DNA from: Flavobacterium sp. MedPE-SWcel
Lineage (GTDB): Bacteria > Bacteroidota > Bacteroidia > Flavobacteriales > Flavobacteriaceae
NCBI GenBank assembly: GCA_001874325.1
Contig: MPCW01000004.1
Location: 1 to 64,000, forward strand
DNA length: 64,000 nt
Direction of reading: 5' to 3'
Shown one piece after another: positions 36,576 through 46,503 of this stretch (position 1 is the stretch's first letter; every line of letters begins with the position of its first letter). The translations under genes were made by a program, and so were the position numbers. Under the pieces are notes generated by a model. It was not told the origin of the DNA, made no database searches, and was given only the letters and a program-made list of their open reading frames with translations.

Positions 36576-38804
36576 TTACGACTCTTTATTTGTGTTTCCT
36601 CCTTTGTTGTCTCTATTTCTAGAGTTTCTGTCATCTTTACGATTGTTATCTCTAGGTTCTCTAGGCGGTCTATTCTCGTCTCTTGGTGGACGTGGCAATA
36701 ACGCTTTTCTAGAAACTTTTTCTTTTCTTGTTTTAGGATCTATACCAATGTATTTAACATCAAATACATCACCCATGTTTATTACGTCTGATACATTTTC
36801 AGTACGTTCCCATGCTATTTCACTAACGTGAAGTAGTACTTCGTTCCCTGGAGCATCATTGTACTCTACTACAGCACCAAAGTCTAGCATTTTTATAACT
36901 TTTACGCTATAAGTCTCACCAGCTTTAGGTTTAAAAGTAATAGATTCAATTTTGCGTAGTACGGCATCAATACCATCAGGATCTGTACCAAGAATTTCAA
37001 CTTCACCTTGCTCATCTACTTCGTTAATAACGATTGTAGTGTCAGTTTCTTTTTGAAGTTCTTGTATAACTTTTCCACCTGGGCCAATAAGAGCTCCGAT
37101 GAATGCACCTGGTATAGTAACTTTAATAATTTTAGGAGAATGACGTTTAACTTCAGCTCTTGGAGTATCAATAACCTCAGTTAATTTATCTAATATATGA
37201 AGACGTCCGTCACGAGCCTGATTAAGGGCTTGCTCCATGATCTCATAATTTAATCCTTTAATTTTTATATCCATCTGGCATGCAGTAATACCATCAGCAG
37301 TACCAGTTACTTTAAAGTCCATATCACCTAAGTGATCTTCGTCTCCAAGTATATCAGAAAGTACAGCCCAACGACCATTCTCTTCATCAGAGATAAGTCC
37401 CATAGCAATACCAGATACTGGTTTTGTCATTTTTATACCTGCATCCATCATAGCAAGTGTACCTGCACAAACAGTAGCCATAGAAGACGAACCGTTAGAT
37501 TCTAGTATCTCAGATACTATACGAACCGTATAAGGATTGTCTTGTGGAATCATACCTTTAAGTGCACGTTGAGCAAGATTACCATGACCAACTTCTCTTC
37601 TAGATGTTCCTCTTAAAGGTCTAGCTTCTCCAGTAGAGAAAGGAGGGAAGTTGTAGTGTAGGTAAAAATTCTCTTCACCTTGCTCTGTTGGTCTGTCGAT
37701 AATATTAGCTTCACGAGATGTACCAAGTGTTACCGTAGCAAGTGCTTGAGTTTCTCCTCGTGTAAATACTGCCGAACCGTGTGTAGATGGTAAATAATCT
37801 ACTTCACACCATATAGGGCGAATTTCGTCAGTTTTTCTACCATCAAGACGCATACCGTTATCAAGAATAACATTACGTACAGCCTCTTTATTTGATTTAG
37901 AGAGATATTTACTAATTAAATCACCATTTTCAGCTAATTCTTCTTCAGTAAACATAGCCTGAACTTCTTCCTTAACAGCGCTGAATTTCTCAGAACGCTC
38001 TTGTTTAGAAGAACCTTCGTTTGCTATCGCGAAATATTTATCGTAAGATGCGTTGTATACTTTTTCAAGTATAGCGTCATCACTACGCTCTTCGTCGTAT
38101 GTTCTTACTTCTTTTTTACCTACAGCAGCCTGTAGTCTTTCTTGAGCAGCAATCTGTAACTTAATAGATTCATGAGCAAATTTAATTGCTTCAATCATTT
38201 CTAGTTCAGATATTTCTTCCATTTCACCTTCTACCATAGCGATAGAATCCATGGAAGCACCTATCATCATATCCATGTCAGACTGGTCAAGTTGAGCCTT
38301 ACTAGGGTTAATGATGAATTTACCATCTACTCTAGCAACACGCGCCTCTGAAATCAATGTTTCAAAAGGAATGTCAGACATAGCTAATGCAGCAGATGCT
38401 GCAAGTCCTGCAAGAGCATCAGGCATAACATCGTCGTCATGACTCATTAATTGTATCATTACCTGTGTTTCGGCATGATAATCTTTTGGGAATAGTGGAC
38501 GTAATACACGATCTACTAATCTCATGGTTAAGATCTCTCCATCAGTAGGTCTTGCTTCACGCTTAAAGAAACCACCAGGAAAACGTCCTGCTGCGGCAAA
38601 CTTTTCACGATAATCAAGAGTAAGTGGTAAGAAATCTATTCCTGGGCTTGCACTCCTGGCAGACACTACTGTAGCAAGTAGCATGGCATCTCCCATACGT
38701 ATTACTACAGCACCGTCAGCTTGTTTCGCAAGTTTTCCTGTCTCGATCGAGATGCTTCTGCCATCTCCTAGATCGATAATCTCTCTTGTTACATTTGGAA
38801 TCAT
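36576..38804 (-). CDS. pnp: Polyribonucleotide nucleotidyltransferase (PNPase)
   Basis: PNPase degrades RNA 3' to 5' using phosphate. The 742-aa protein has two RNase PH domains (about 1-225 and 320-540), a KH domain with [16 protein letters not shown] near 570, an S1 domain with [17 protein letters not shown] near 635, and an Arg/Asp/Asn-rich C-terminal tail. The catalytic core segments, including [11 protein letters not shown] and [10 protein letters not shown], are intact. It follows rpsO on the same strand, the classical rpsO-pnp arrangement, with a terminator-like hairpin between them. Confidence 0.97.
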   Translation of the reverse strand: MIPNVTREIIDLGDGRSISIETGKLAKQADGAVVIRMGDAMLLATVVSARSASPGIDFLPLTLDYREKFAAAGRFPGGFFKREARPTDGEILTMRLVDRVLRPLFPKDYHAETQVMIQLMSHDDDVMPDALAGLAASAALAMSDIPFETLISEARVARVDGKFIINPSKAQLDQSDMDMMIGASMDSIAMVEGEMEEISELEMIEAIKFAHESIKLQIAAQERLQAAVGKKEVRTYDEERSDDAILEKVYNASYDKYFAIANEGSSKQERSEKFSAVKEEVQAMFTEEELAENGDLISKYLSKSNKEAVRNVILDNGMRLDGRKTDEIRPIWCEVDYLPSTHGSAVFTRGETQALATVTLGTSREANIIDRPTEQGEENFYLHYNFPPFSTGEARPLRGTSRREVGHGNLAQRALKGMIPQDNPYTVRIVSEILESNGSSSMATVCAGTLAMMDAGIKMTKPVSGIAMGLISDEENGRWAVLSDILGDEDHLGDMDFKVTGTADGITACQMDIKIKGLNYEIMEQALNQARDGRLHILDKLTEVIDTPRAEVKRHSPKIIKVTIPGAFIGALIGPGGKVIQELQKETDTTIVINEVDEQGEVEILGTDPDGIDAVLRKIESITFKPKAGETYSVKVIKMLDFGAVVEYNDAPGNEVLLHVSEIAWERTENVSDVINMGDVFDVKYIGIDPKTRKEKVSRKALLPRPPRDENRPPREPRDNNRKDDRNSRNRDNKGGNTNKES

Positions 38805-38914
38805 AAAATTCTAATACTTTGATTAAACAATGGGTCTAGTTGTGTTGTAGTTGTTGTGTGTAGTTGTGTAAAACCCAATGAAAAACCAAAACTTTTTCTG
38901 CATTATATAAAAAT

Positions 38915-38941
38915 AAAAAGAGGCGCGCAGGCACCTCTTTT
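38915..38941 (-). terminator. Hairpin between rpsO and pnp
   Basis: AAAAGAGG/CCTCTTTT with a GC-rich interior lies 9 nt after the rpsO stop and resembles an intrinsic terminator. Partial read-through into pnp is likely, as in the E. coli operon. Confidence 0.7.
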
Positions 38942-38949
38942 CATCTTGA

Positions 38950-39219
38950 TTACTTTCTGATGTTTAATTCTTTGATAATCTCACGATATCTGTTAATTTC
39001 CTTTTTCTTAAGGTAATCAAGCAGGCTTCTTCTCTTACCTACCAGCTTTACTAGTGAGCGCTCTGTGTTGTAATCATGACGATTTCCTTTAAGGTGCTCT
39101 GTAAGGTGGTTAATTCTGTGAGTGAATAAAGCAATCTGTCCTTCAGCTGAACCAGTATCAGTTGCAGATTTACCGTGCTTTGCGAAAATTTCCGCTTTAA
39201 CTTCTTTAGTTAAGTACAT
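38950..39219 (-). CDS. rpsO: 30S ribosomal protein S15
   Basis: S15 binds 16S rRNA early in 30S assembly. This 89-aa protein is standard length and carries the family block TGSAEGQIALFTHRINHLTEHL, followed by HDYNTERSL and GKRRSLLDYLKK. It is the first gene of the rpsO-pnp pair. Confidence 0.98.
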   Translation of the reverse strand: MYLTKEVKAEIFAKHGKSATDTGSAEGQIALFTHRINHLTEHLKGNRHDYNTERSLVKLVGKRRSLLDYLKKKEINRYREIIKELNIRK

Positions 39220-39274
39220 GCCAATATTATTTTAAATAATTATTATGTATAATCAGGTTTTTCCCGATTAGCTG

Positions 39275-39282
39275 CAAAGATA
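39275..39282 (-). promoter_or_regulatory. Promoter -7 box of rpsO
   Basis: TATCTTTG on the minus strand is an exact TAnnTTTG match. It leaves a leader of about 50 nt before the rpsO ATG, where S15 autoregulation could act. Confidence 0.6.
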
Positions 39283-39358
39283 ATCATATTTTTTATATCA
39301 GCAATAAAATGTGGTATAACTGATTTTTTATAACATTTTAAATGCAAATGTCTCTCCT

Positions 39359-39814
39359 TTAAAACAATTTGGCTACTTCAGTATTCACAAACTCAAGGAA
39401 ATCTTCGTCAGATTTGGTAAAAGCATCAATAGTACTAGAGTCAATATCTATTTGCCCAATGTTTTTCCCATTAACAAAAAGTGGGATTACAACTTCTGAT
39501 TTTACGGTAATACTACAAGCAATATAATTGTCTTGAGCATTTACATCTGGCACTACAAAATTTTCATTTGAAACAGCTACTTGACCACAAATACCTTTTC
39601 CAAAAGGTATAACAGTATGGTCGGTTGGTTCGCCAACATAAGGACCTAGTAATAATTCTGGTTTGTCACCATTAATAAAGTAGTATCCTACCCAGTCATA
39701 ATATTCAATATTATCCTTAAGTAGTTGACATAGTTGTAATAGTTTTTCATCACGTGAGTTTTCATCACGATTTAATATGTCAGTTACCTTAGGCTTTAGT
39801 TCTTCAAATATCAT
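39359..39814 (-). CDS. GAF-domain free methionine-(R)-sulfoxide reductase
   Basis: This 151-aa single GAF domain matches fRMsr (E. coli MsrC/YebR type), which reduces free methionine-R-sulfoxide. Key motifs are PFGKGICGQ with C76, VVPDVNA, and IACS with C100, then the substrate-binding SEVVIPL and GQIDIDS. C76 and C100 are 24 residues apart, as are C94 and C118 of E. coli; the position of E. coli C84 is His66. A two-cysteine mechanism is still possible. It is monocistronic. Confidence 0.85.
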   Translation of the reverse strand: MIFEELKPKVTDILNRDENSRDEKLLQLCQLLKDNIEYYDWVGYYFINGDKPELLLGPYVGEPTDHTVIPFGKGICGQVAVSNENFVVPDVNAQDNYIACSITVKSEVVIPLFVNGKNIGQIDIDSSTIDAFTKSDEDFLEFVNTEVAKLF

Positions 39815-39835
39815 TTCTCAAATTTCTTATTATAA

Positions 39836-39843
39836 CAAATGTA
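39836..39843 (-). promoter_or_regulatory. Promoter -7 box of the GAF reductase gene
   Basis: TACATTTG on the minus strand is an exact TAnnTTTG match 21 nt before the ATG. Confidence 0.6.
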
Positions 39844-39868
39844 TCTATTAAAGCTGTTCTATTTTAGT

Positions 39869-39876
39869 TATTTTTG
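39869..39876 (+). promoter_or_regulatory. Promoter -7 box of xrtF
   Basis: TATTTTTG is an exact TAnnTTTG match 15 nt before ATG 39892. A TTG within it should not be taken as the start. Confidence 0.6.
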
Positions 39877-39891
39877 TTAAAAATTTCCCTA

Positions 39892-40443
39892 ATGAATGTT
39901 TGGCAAAAAAACCGTCCGTTTTTTCTTTTCCTTATCAAGTTTGGATTAAGTTACTTTGTTTTGTCGGTAATTTATTCGCTGTATCTAAATCAATATAATG
40001 GTGATGCTTTTGAAACAGATAGTATGACTAAACTTGTAGCGGAACAAGCTAGAGATATTGTGAACTTTATGGGAGATAAATCTTTTATAAAACCAAATGA
40101 TAAAGAAGCTTCGTATGTTTTTTATGTAAATAACGATAGCGTTGCTAGGATAGTAGAAGGGTGTAATGCTGTGAGTGTAATGATATTGTTTGTAGCATTT
40201 ATTATAGCATTTTCTACTACCTTTAAAAGAACATCATTATATATACTTGCAGGAATACTCATAATACATGTTCTAAATGTAATACGTATTGGTCTTTTAG
40301 GTTTAGGCTTTTATTATTATCCTGAATATGAAGAGTTGATGCACGATATATTATTTCCGTTATTTATTTACGGTGTAGTGTTTTCTTTATGGGTATTATG
40401 GGTAATGAAACTTTCAAAAAATGGAAAAACAAGTAAAGCTTAA
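39892..40443 (+). CDS. xrtF: Exosortase family protein XrtF
   Basis: XrtF is a multi-pass membrane transpeptidase-like enzyme thought to process surface proteins carrying a C-terminal sorting signal in flavobacteria. The 183-aa protein has about five membrane helices. The exosortase catalytic residues are C91 (EGCNA), R132 (NVIRIG) and H151 (MHDILFP). It overlaps the next gene by 23 nt; that gene is its usual partner. ATG 39892 is preferred to a TTG in the -7 box. Confidence 0.9.
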   Translation: MNVWQKNRPFFLFLIKFGLSYFVLSVIYSLYLNQYNGDAFETDSMTKLVAEQARDIVNFMGDKSFIKPNDKEASYVFYVNNDSVARIVEGCNAVSVMILFVAFIIAFSTTFKRTSLYILAGILIIHVLNVIRIGLLGLGFYYYPEYEELMHDILFPLFIYGVVFSLWVLWVMKLSKNGKTSKA

Positions 40444-40858
40444 TACTGTTAGCATAATAGGCATCGTTACATTAGTTGTAGCATTAGTTTTGGTGCGTGT
40501 ATTTCAAGAGTATCTTTTTTATGATCCATTACTATCTTTTTTTAAGAAGGAAAGCAAAGTGTTGCCAGAGTATGATTCTTTAAAACTGTTTTTCGGATTA
40601 GCGTTCCGTTATTTTTTAAATGCCATAATTTCACTAGCTATAATTTATTTGGCTTTTAAAGATAGAGCTATTTTAAAGTTGTGCACTATATTATATAGTG
40701 TGCTATTTGTGTTGTTAACAGGAGTCTTGTTTATAATTTTAAATACTGATGATGTTGACTTATTATTACTCTTTTATGTAAGACGATTTTTAATACAGCC
40801 ACTATTTTTAATACTTTTCTTACCTGCTTTTTACTATCAAAAAAAGGTTAAAGGTTAA
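40421..40858 (+). CDS. Exosortase F-associated membrane protein
   Basis: This 145-aa protein with about four membrane helices directly follows and overlaps xrtF. Its position, size and the motif YDPLLSFFK match the small partner normally found beside XrtF. It is probably an accessory subunit in the inner membrane; its biochemical role is not known. Identification rests largely on context. Confidence 0.82.
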   Translation: MEKQVKLNTVSIIGIVTLVVALVLVRVFQEYLFYDPLLSFFKKESKVLPEYDSLKLFFGLAFRYFLNAIISLAIIYLAFKDRAILKLCTILYSVLFVLLTGVLFIILNTDDVDLLLLFYVRRFLIQPLFLILFLPAFYYQKKVKG

Positions 40859-40897
40859 AAAAAACATTAAAATGCTGCTATATAAGCAGTAAAAGTT

Positions 40898-40905
40898 TAA
40901 TTTTG
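40898..40905 (+). promoter_or_regulatory. Promoter -7 box of the HYC_CC_PP gene
   Basis: TAATTTTG, an exact TAnnTTTG match, ends 7 nt before the ATG, so the mRNA would have almost no leader. Confidence 0.6.
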
Positions 40906-40912
40906 TACTGCA

Positions 40913-41338
40913 ATGCAGATAAAAAAGCACATAAGTTTTATTTTATCTTTCCTGATATTGGCTGCCAATATGGGGTTAGCGCTCAATGTGCATTATTGTA
41001 AAGGGCAGGTTACAGAGATGTCATTTGCTTATCAAGTACAAGAACCTTGTAGTTACCATCATAAAAAAGAAACAAAAATTTGTTGTGGATTAAATGATGA
41101 TAGCCATAAAACTTGTTGTGAAAATGACCTTGTAAAACTGAAAGATAAGGCTGATAATACTATAATTGTTAAATCTCATCAGTTAGATTTAACGAGCTTT
41201 TGTGTTGTAAACGAATGGAAACCTGTTTTATTCTACGAGAAGGCAGCTATAGTTAAAAATCAAGAACCTGCATTTTATTGTGATGCTAATGCACCACCGC
41301 TGTTTAAACTCTATTGCAGTTATATACTATATGCGTAA
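40913..41338 (+). CDS. HYC_CC_PP family exported protein
   Basis: This 141-aa protein has a signal peptide (about residues 1-24). It carries HYC at 27-29, CC pairs at 57-58 and 68-69, and NAPP at 126-129, the pattern that names the family. The His/Cys content suggests metal binding in the periplasm or at the surface. It is followed by a TonB receptor with a CC in its plug and an HMA-domain protein, which supports a metal-handling operon, copper being a reasonable guess. Confidence 0.82.
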   Translation: MQIKKHISFILSFLILAANMGLALNVHYCKGQVTEMSFAYQVQEPCSYHHKKETKICCGLNDDSHKTCCENDLVKLKDKADNTIIVKSHQLDLTSFCVVNEWKPVLFYEKAAIVKNQEPAFYCDANAPPLFKLYCSYILYA

Positions 41339-41413
41339 GTAATATTTATAATACTCGAACCCTTCATTATTAATGACTAGGGATGAAATTATTATTAATA
41401 TTACATTTTTTTT

Positions 41414-43654
41414 ATGCAAAAAATATTTTTTATTACCCTTCTGTTTGCCTCAATATTCACTACTCAGGCGCAAGAAACAATTAGCGGTAAAATACTAGAC
41501 GATCAAAATTTACCATTACCAGGAGCAAGTCTCTATTGGTTAAACACTTCAATAGGAACATCTACTACAGAAGAAGGAGTATTTGAACTACCATATTCTC
41601 CAGAGAACACTCAACTTGTTATTAGCTTTTTAGGGTTTACTACAGATACTATTACAGTAAACTCACCACGGTATATTAATCATACTATGAAACCTTCTGG
41701 AGCTAATAACCTAAAAGAAGTTAAGGTAACCAAAACCAGAAAGAGTTTACAAAGATCATATGTTAAAACAGCCAATGTTTCTAACATGGGAAGTAAAGAA
41801 TTATTAAAAGCTGCCTGTTGTAATTTAGCAGAGAGTTTTGAAACAAACCCTTCTATTGATGTTAACTTCTCTGATGCTCTTACAGGTACACGACAAATAA
41901 AAATGTTAGGACTTACTAGTCCATACTTAGTTATTAGTGAAGAAAATATTCCTGCTGTACGTGGTGCATCTCAAGCTTACGGGTTATCATTTATCCCAGG
42001 TACATGGGTAGAGAGTATACAAATTACTAAAGGGGCTGGGCCTGTTGTTAACGGTTACGAGAGTATATCAGGACAAATAAATTACGAATTAATAAAACCA
42101 GTAAATGATATACCTCTTTTTGTAAATGCTTATGGTTCTACAGGAGGACGACTTGAGTTGAATACTCACTTCAATAAAAAAGTATCAGACAAGTGGAGTA
42201 GTAGCCTTTTTCTACACGGTAATACGCGTGTAGCAGAAAATGACATGAACGATGATGGTTTTCTAGACAACCCATTAGCAAAGCAGGTTAATATAATGAA
42301 CCGTTGGCAATATACAGATGCCGAAAAAGGATGGGTAGGTTTTATTAATGCACGTTATATGCGTGATGAAAAACAAACAGGAGAAATTGATTTTAACCCA
42401 GATACTGATAAGTTAACAACGAACTATTGGGGTTCTGAAATAGATACTGATAAGTTAGACCTTTCGACTAAATTAGGTTATGTTTTTCCAGATATGCCTT
42501 ATCAGAGTGTAGGTTTACAAACGTCTTATAACTGGCACAAACAAGACTCTTATTTTGGATTAAATCAATATGAAATTGATCAAAAAAGTTTCTATTCAAA
42601 CTTAATATTTAGCTCTATTATTAGTAATACATTAAACAAGTTCTCTACAGGTATTAACTTTACTTATGATAAGTATGACGAGTATGTAAATACTAATGAT
42701 GTAGGTAGAACAGATAACTCAGTAGGTGCGTTTTTTGAATATACTTATGATAATACTGATAACTTTAGTATTGCAACAGGGGGTAGGTTAGATGTACATA
42801 ATCGTTTAGGAGCGTTTTTTACTCCAAGAATGCACATGAGGTATAATCCATGGGATAAAGCTGTTATTCGTGCTTCTGCCGGTAGAGGTAAAAGAGCAGC
42901 TAATATATTTGCAGAGAACCAAGCTCTTTTTGGTAGTTCACGACAGTTTAATGTTGTAAACGGAGGAGGTAAAGTTTATGGGCTAGATCCAGAGATTGCC
43001 TGGAACTACGGAGTGAGTTTTGCGCAATGTTTTACATTGTTTGACAAAAAAGTAGAATTTGGAGTAGATTTTTATAGAACTGATTTTCAAAATCAAGCAG
43101 TGGTAGATGTTTATGCATCTCCACAAGAAGTACAAATTTATAACCTTGACGGAAAATCATTTGCTAATAGTTTACAGGTAGAGCTAAACTATGAGATAAC
43201 ACATCACTTTAATATACGTACAGCTTATAAATACTACGATATTCAAACAGAATATGCTTCAGGTATGAAAGAAAGACCTTTACAGGCTAAACACCGATTC
43301 TTTACTAATGTGGGGTATGAAACTCATATTGTAGATGGAGGAAGACAATGGAAGTTTGATGTGACATACAATTGGTTAGGAAAACAACGTTTACCTTATA
43401 CGGCTAGTAATCCAGAACAATACCGTCAACCAGATTATTCACCTTCATTTTCATTAATTAATGCACAAATAACGCGTACTTTTTCTAGTGTTTTTGAGGT
43501 GTATGTAGGAGGAGAGAATATAGGTAATTACAGGCAAGATAAAGCTATTATAGGTGCAGATGATCCTTTTGGATCGTATTTTGATACCTCTATAGTATAT
43601 GCGCCAGTTTTTGGACAAATGTATTATGCAGGTTTACGATTTAAGATAAAGTAA
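41414..43654 (+). CDS. TonB-dependent receptor, probable metal uptake
   Basis: The 746-aa outer-membrane receptor has a signal peptide (residues 1-20), a carboxypeptidase-like domain (about 21-95), a plug and a barrel. The plug includes LLKAACCNLAESFETN (C135-C136), GAGPVVNGYESISGQIN, and a C-terminal barrel strand ending FKIK. The Cys pair in the plug and its position between HYC_CC_PP and HMA-domain genes suggest a metal ligand. It is related in size and plan to the receptor at 25307-27547 but has a different Cys arrangement. Confidence 0.9.
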   Translation: MQKIFFITLLFASIFTTQAQETISGKILDDQNLPLPGASLYWLNTSIGTSTTEEGVFELPYSPENTQLVISFLGFTTDTITVNSPRYINHTMKPSGANNLKEVKVTKTRKSLQRSYVKTANVSNMGSKELLKAACCNLAESFETNPSIDVNFSDALTGTRQIKMLGLTSPYLVISEENIPAVRGASQAYGLSFIPGTWVESIQITKGAGPVVNGYESISGQINYELIKPVNDIPLFVNAYGSTGGRLELNTHFNKKVSDKWSSSLFLHGNTRVAENDMNDDGFLDNPLAKQVNIMNRWQYTDAEKGWVGFINARYMRDEKQTGEIDFNPDTDKLTTNYWGSEIDTDKLDLSTKLGYVFPDMPYQSVGLQTSYNWHKQDSYFGLNQYEIDQKSFYSNLIFSSIISNTLNKFSTGINFTYDKYDEYVNTNDVGRTDNSVGAFFEYTYDNTDNFSIATGGRLDVHNRLGAFFTPRMHMRYNPWDKAVIRASAGRGKRAANIFAENQALFGSSRQFNVVNGGGKVYGLDPEIAWNYGVSFAQCFTLFDKKVEFGVDFYRTDFQNQAVVDVYASPQEVQIYNLDGKSFANSLQVELNYEITHHFNIRTAYKYYDIQTEYASGMKERPLQAKHRFFTNVGYETHIVDGGRQWKFDVTYNWLGKQRLPYTASNPEQYRQPDYSPSFSLINAQITRTFSSVFEVYVGGENIGNYRQDKAIIGADDPFGSYFDTSIVYAPVFGQMYYAGLRFKIK

Positions 43655-43697
43655 TTAGAGAATTTAATATATTATAAAACTATAAAAACTAAATACA

Positions 43698-44042
43698 ATG
43701 AAAAGACTGATTTTAGTTATGCTTGTTATGCTTGTGGGAGTAACAGTACAAGCACAAGAAAAAAAGAAGAAAAAGAATGCCAAATTAGAGATAGGTGTTA
43801 ATGGTAATTGTGGTATGTGCAAAAAGCGTATAGAAAAAGCTGCTTTTAGTGTAAAAGGAGTTAAGTATGCAGCATGGCATGAAGACCATCAAGACCTTCA
43901 CCTGATTTTAGATGAGAATAAATGTAGTGTAGAGGATGTTCGAAAAGCAATAGCAGAAACAGGACATGATACAGATAAAGTTAAAGCGGAAGATGTAGCT
44001 TATGACGGGTTACACGAGTGTTGTAAATATAAAAGAGAATAG
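43698..44042 (+). CDS. Exported HMA-domain metal-binding protein
   Basis: The 114-aa protein has a signal peptide ending VQAQ, a Lys-rich linker, and a ferredoxin-like heavy-metal-associated domain with the binding pair C38-G-M-C41, then VKGVKYAAW. A C-terminal ECCKY adds two further Cys. It should bind Cu(I) or a similar ion in the periplasm. It is the last gene of the probable metal operon and is followed by a strong terminator. Confidence 0.88.
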   Translation: MKRLILVMLVMLVGVTVQAQEKKKKKNAKLEIGVNGNCGMCKKRIEKAAFSVKGVKYAAWHEDHQDLHLILDENKCSVEDVRKAIAETGHDTDKVKAEDVAYDGLHECCKYKRE

Positions 44043-44047
44043 ATTTA

Positions 44048-44079
44048 AAAAAGCCCCTAAATTATTTAGGGGCTTTTTT
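44048..44079. terminator. Bidirectional terminator between convergent genes
   Basis: GCCCCTAAA/TTTAGGGGC with flanking A and T runs serves the metal operon on the plus strand and the large secreted-protein gene on the minus strand. Confidence 0.9.
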
Positions 44080-44100
44080 ATTTAAAATGATATTTTGTTA

Positions 44101-46458
44101 CTAGTTAAGATTAATCGTTTTTGTTTCAGATATAAGCTTACCATCGTTACTAAAGCCTTCAATTAATATTATTACAGATTTTTGACCTGTTCTAGGTAAT
44201 TCAATCTGAAATTTTCCATTATCATCTGTCGTAATACGAGGCTCCCAATTAATAATTCCAAAATTTTCAAACCCTTTAGAAGAGGTAGTGAAATATTCTG
44301 CATTTTTAAAAGGAGTGATTTTTTTAAAACCATTTTCTACTAAAAAGGATGTGGGTGAATTGATTTTAGATTTATACATATAATTCTTTTTCATATATAT
44401 CCTTACAATTCCCATTCTGTTATCTACAGATGGTACAGAAGCATGTTGATTTATATAAAATTCATCAATGTCAGCCGTTTGCATACCTTGTAAAATATCA
44501 AAGCTCATAACCCGTATATTGTCTATGTAAATCATAGGTGTTGTTCGTTGCCCATTAATAGTGTTTATGGTACGACCGTATATACCTACGCTAGCGCCAT
44601 TGTTCTCTACGTCAAAGCCATGATAACGAATTAAGTCAAGTACATAGAAAAAGCTTTTCTCATCGTTTTCAGATATTTTATATCCTCTAAGTTGTGAGTT
44701 ACCAAAAGCACGCTCATATTTTAATTTTGTAGTAGTTCCATTTAGCTCCACTTCATCAAGTAAAATGGCATTAGTATCTACAAGGTTAGGTATTTCAGGA
44801 AATATGTTGGTTATACTATCACTTTTAGCGGCAATATAAGTCTTAGGTTTATACTGCTTGTTATATATTCTATTTCGATTAAAAATTTGAGGATAGAGTT
44901 TTATAGATTTTGTAGCTTCTCCCTTAACAAGGTAAAAATCTAAATTAGAAGAATCGGAAAGTATAAGATTGTTTAAATAGAATTCATTTTTCTCATTAAT
45001 AGCAATAACTTCACTGATCTTTCCTTTAAGTGATGAAACTTTTACTTTATATTTTTTAAGATTTCGACGGTTAATGGTTCCTTTTAGAGATAAACCTATG
45101 TCAAAAGTATACTTACTTTTAGGAGAGATGTTTTTAATGTTTCTCCATTTATACTTGCTTTTTTGGTTAAGTAAAAAGAGGTCTATTTCATATTGGTTTC
45201 TTCGAGAAACGGTATTAATATATTTCTGTACATTTATTTCTTTATGCCCTTCTAAATAGGGTTTAATTAACAACGAGCTGTAAATATCATTATGCTCCTT
45301 AAGCGTTATTGTACTAGCAGGTAGCATGGCAATACTTAGGTTTGTTGTCCCAGAATTTATTTTTCCATTTAGAGTAATAATGCCATTTTTTTCAGTCCCT
45401 TTAGATACTTCTAATTTTAAATCAGATTCTGGATAGTTATAAATAACACGTTCAGCGAGTTCTTCTAATTCATTATTTATTATACGTATAGTGTTTAGTC
45501 CGTCAAAAAGACTTGTGTTCTCGAATGATATTGTCTGCTCTAAATCTTCTTTAGGGAAATTGATTTCTGTTATAATTGATTCATTGTCTTTATGAACAAC
45601 TAAAAATAAAGGTTGGTTAGATAATGACTCTTGTGTTAGTTTATTAATACGAGCTTTTATAATGGTTTTGTTAGGTATTGTGTAATTGTTTACTTCTAAA
45701 GCAACTCCATTGTACTGAGGTAAATCTATATTTTGCTCATATTTTTTCTCATTTATGGTTGCGATAATCTTGTATTGCTCACGGGGGATGGGGGTGAAGT
45801 TAAACTTACCATAACCATGTTTGTTAACGCTAATAGTTTTGTGGGTTTTCCCTGTACTACTATTTACTAGTGTTATTGCTGCGGTATGTATAGGTACTCC
45901 ATTGTAATCAGTAATATCTATCGCTATTGAGTTATTTACTCCGCTAATAAGTGTACCTCCTTCGGGGTTAAGTTTGATGTTAACTTTAGAGTAATTTGGG
46001 GTGTTAAATAGAGAGGGAGAGATATTTTGATTAATAATAGTTACCTCTTTTACAAACGATTCATCTTCAGTAAAGTTATTCATCCAGTTAGTGTAAAACT
46101 GAATGTAATATTTTCCTGATCTCATAGAGTCGTCAAGCTTAAAACTACCCGAAAAAACCCCCATGTCACCATATAGTAATTGCTTCTCTATGATGTTTCC
46201 TTTATCATCTATAAGTGTTGCAAAAATATTTACACAGGCATAGAAAGGGTTACTGCTTTTTCGATGATAAGTATAACCTTTAAACCATATTGATTCATCG
46301 ATAAGAAAGACGTCTTTATCAAAATGAGCATGAATGCTTTCTCTTTCTAGGAAAAAATAGTCATTTATTTTGTCGGCTATTTGATCTTTTTTAGAAGATT
46401 GTGCGTTTAAGATACTGCCTGTTAACAGTAATAAAAAGAGTAAAATTCTATTTGCCAT
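44101..46458 (-). CDS. Large exported protein with MG2-like and plug-like domains
   Basis: This 785-aa protein has a signal peptide (ending ILNAQ). Its N-terminal part (HAHFDKDVFLIDESIWFKGY onwards) resembles macroglobulin MG2-type domains found in Bacteroidota secreted proteins. Several beta-sandwich units follow. Near residues 610-700 is a TonB-plug-like segment (INTINGQRTTPMIYIDNIR), and the last ~60 residues end in a beta domain (ITTDDNGKFQIELPRTG). There is no barrel, so it is not a transporter by itself. Role unknown. Confidence 0.7.
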   Translation of the reverse strand: MANRILLFLLLLTGSILNAQSSKKDQIADKINDYFFLERESIHAHFDKDVFLIDESIWFKGYTYHRKSSNPFYACVNIFATLIDDKGNIIEKQLLYGDMGVFSGSFKLDDSMRSGKYYIQFYTNWMNNFTEDESFVKEVTIINQNISPSLFNTPNYSKVNIKLNPEGGTLISGVNNSIAIDITDYNGVPIHTAAITLVNSSTGKTHKTISVNKHGYGKFNFTPIPREQYKIIATINEKKYEQNIDLPQYNGVALEVNNYTIPNKTIIKARINKLTQESLSNQPLFLVVHKDNESIITEINFPKEDLEQTISFENTSLFDGLNTIRIINNELEELAERVIYNYPESDLKLEVSKGTEKNGIITLNGKINSGTTNLSIAMLPASTITLKEHNDIYSSLLIKPYLEGHKEINVQKYINTVSRRNQYEIDLFLLNQKSKYKWRNIKNISPKSKYTFDIGLSLKGTINRRNLKKYKVKVSSLKGKISEVIAINEKNEFYLNNLILSDSSNLDFYLVKGEATKSIKLYPQIFNRNRIYNKQYKPKTYIAAKSDSITNIFPEIPNLVDTNAILLDEVELNGTTTKLKYERAFGNSQLRGYKISENDEKSFFYVLDLIRYHGFDVENNGASVGIYGRTINTINGQRTTPMIYIDNIRVMSFDILQGMQTADIDEFYINQHASVPSVDNRMGIVRIYMKKNYMYKSKINSPTSFLVENGFKKITPFKNAEYFTTSSKGFENFGIINWEPRITTDDNGKFQIELPRTGQKSVIILIEGFSNDGKLISETKTINLN

Positions 46459-46503
46459 AAGATGCCTTTGTAGTGGTAATTAGTTGGTGATACAGTTATA
46501 ACG

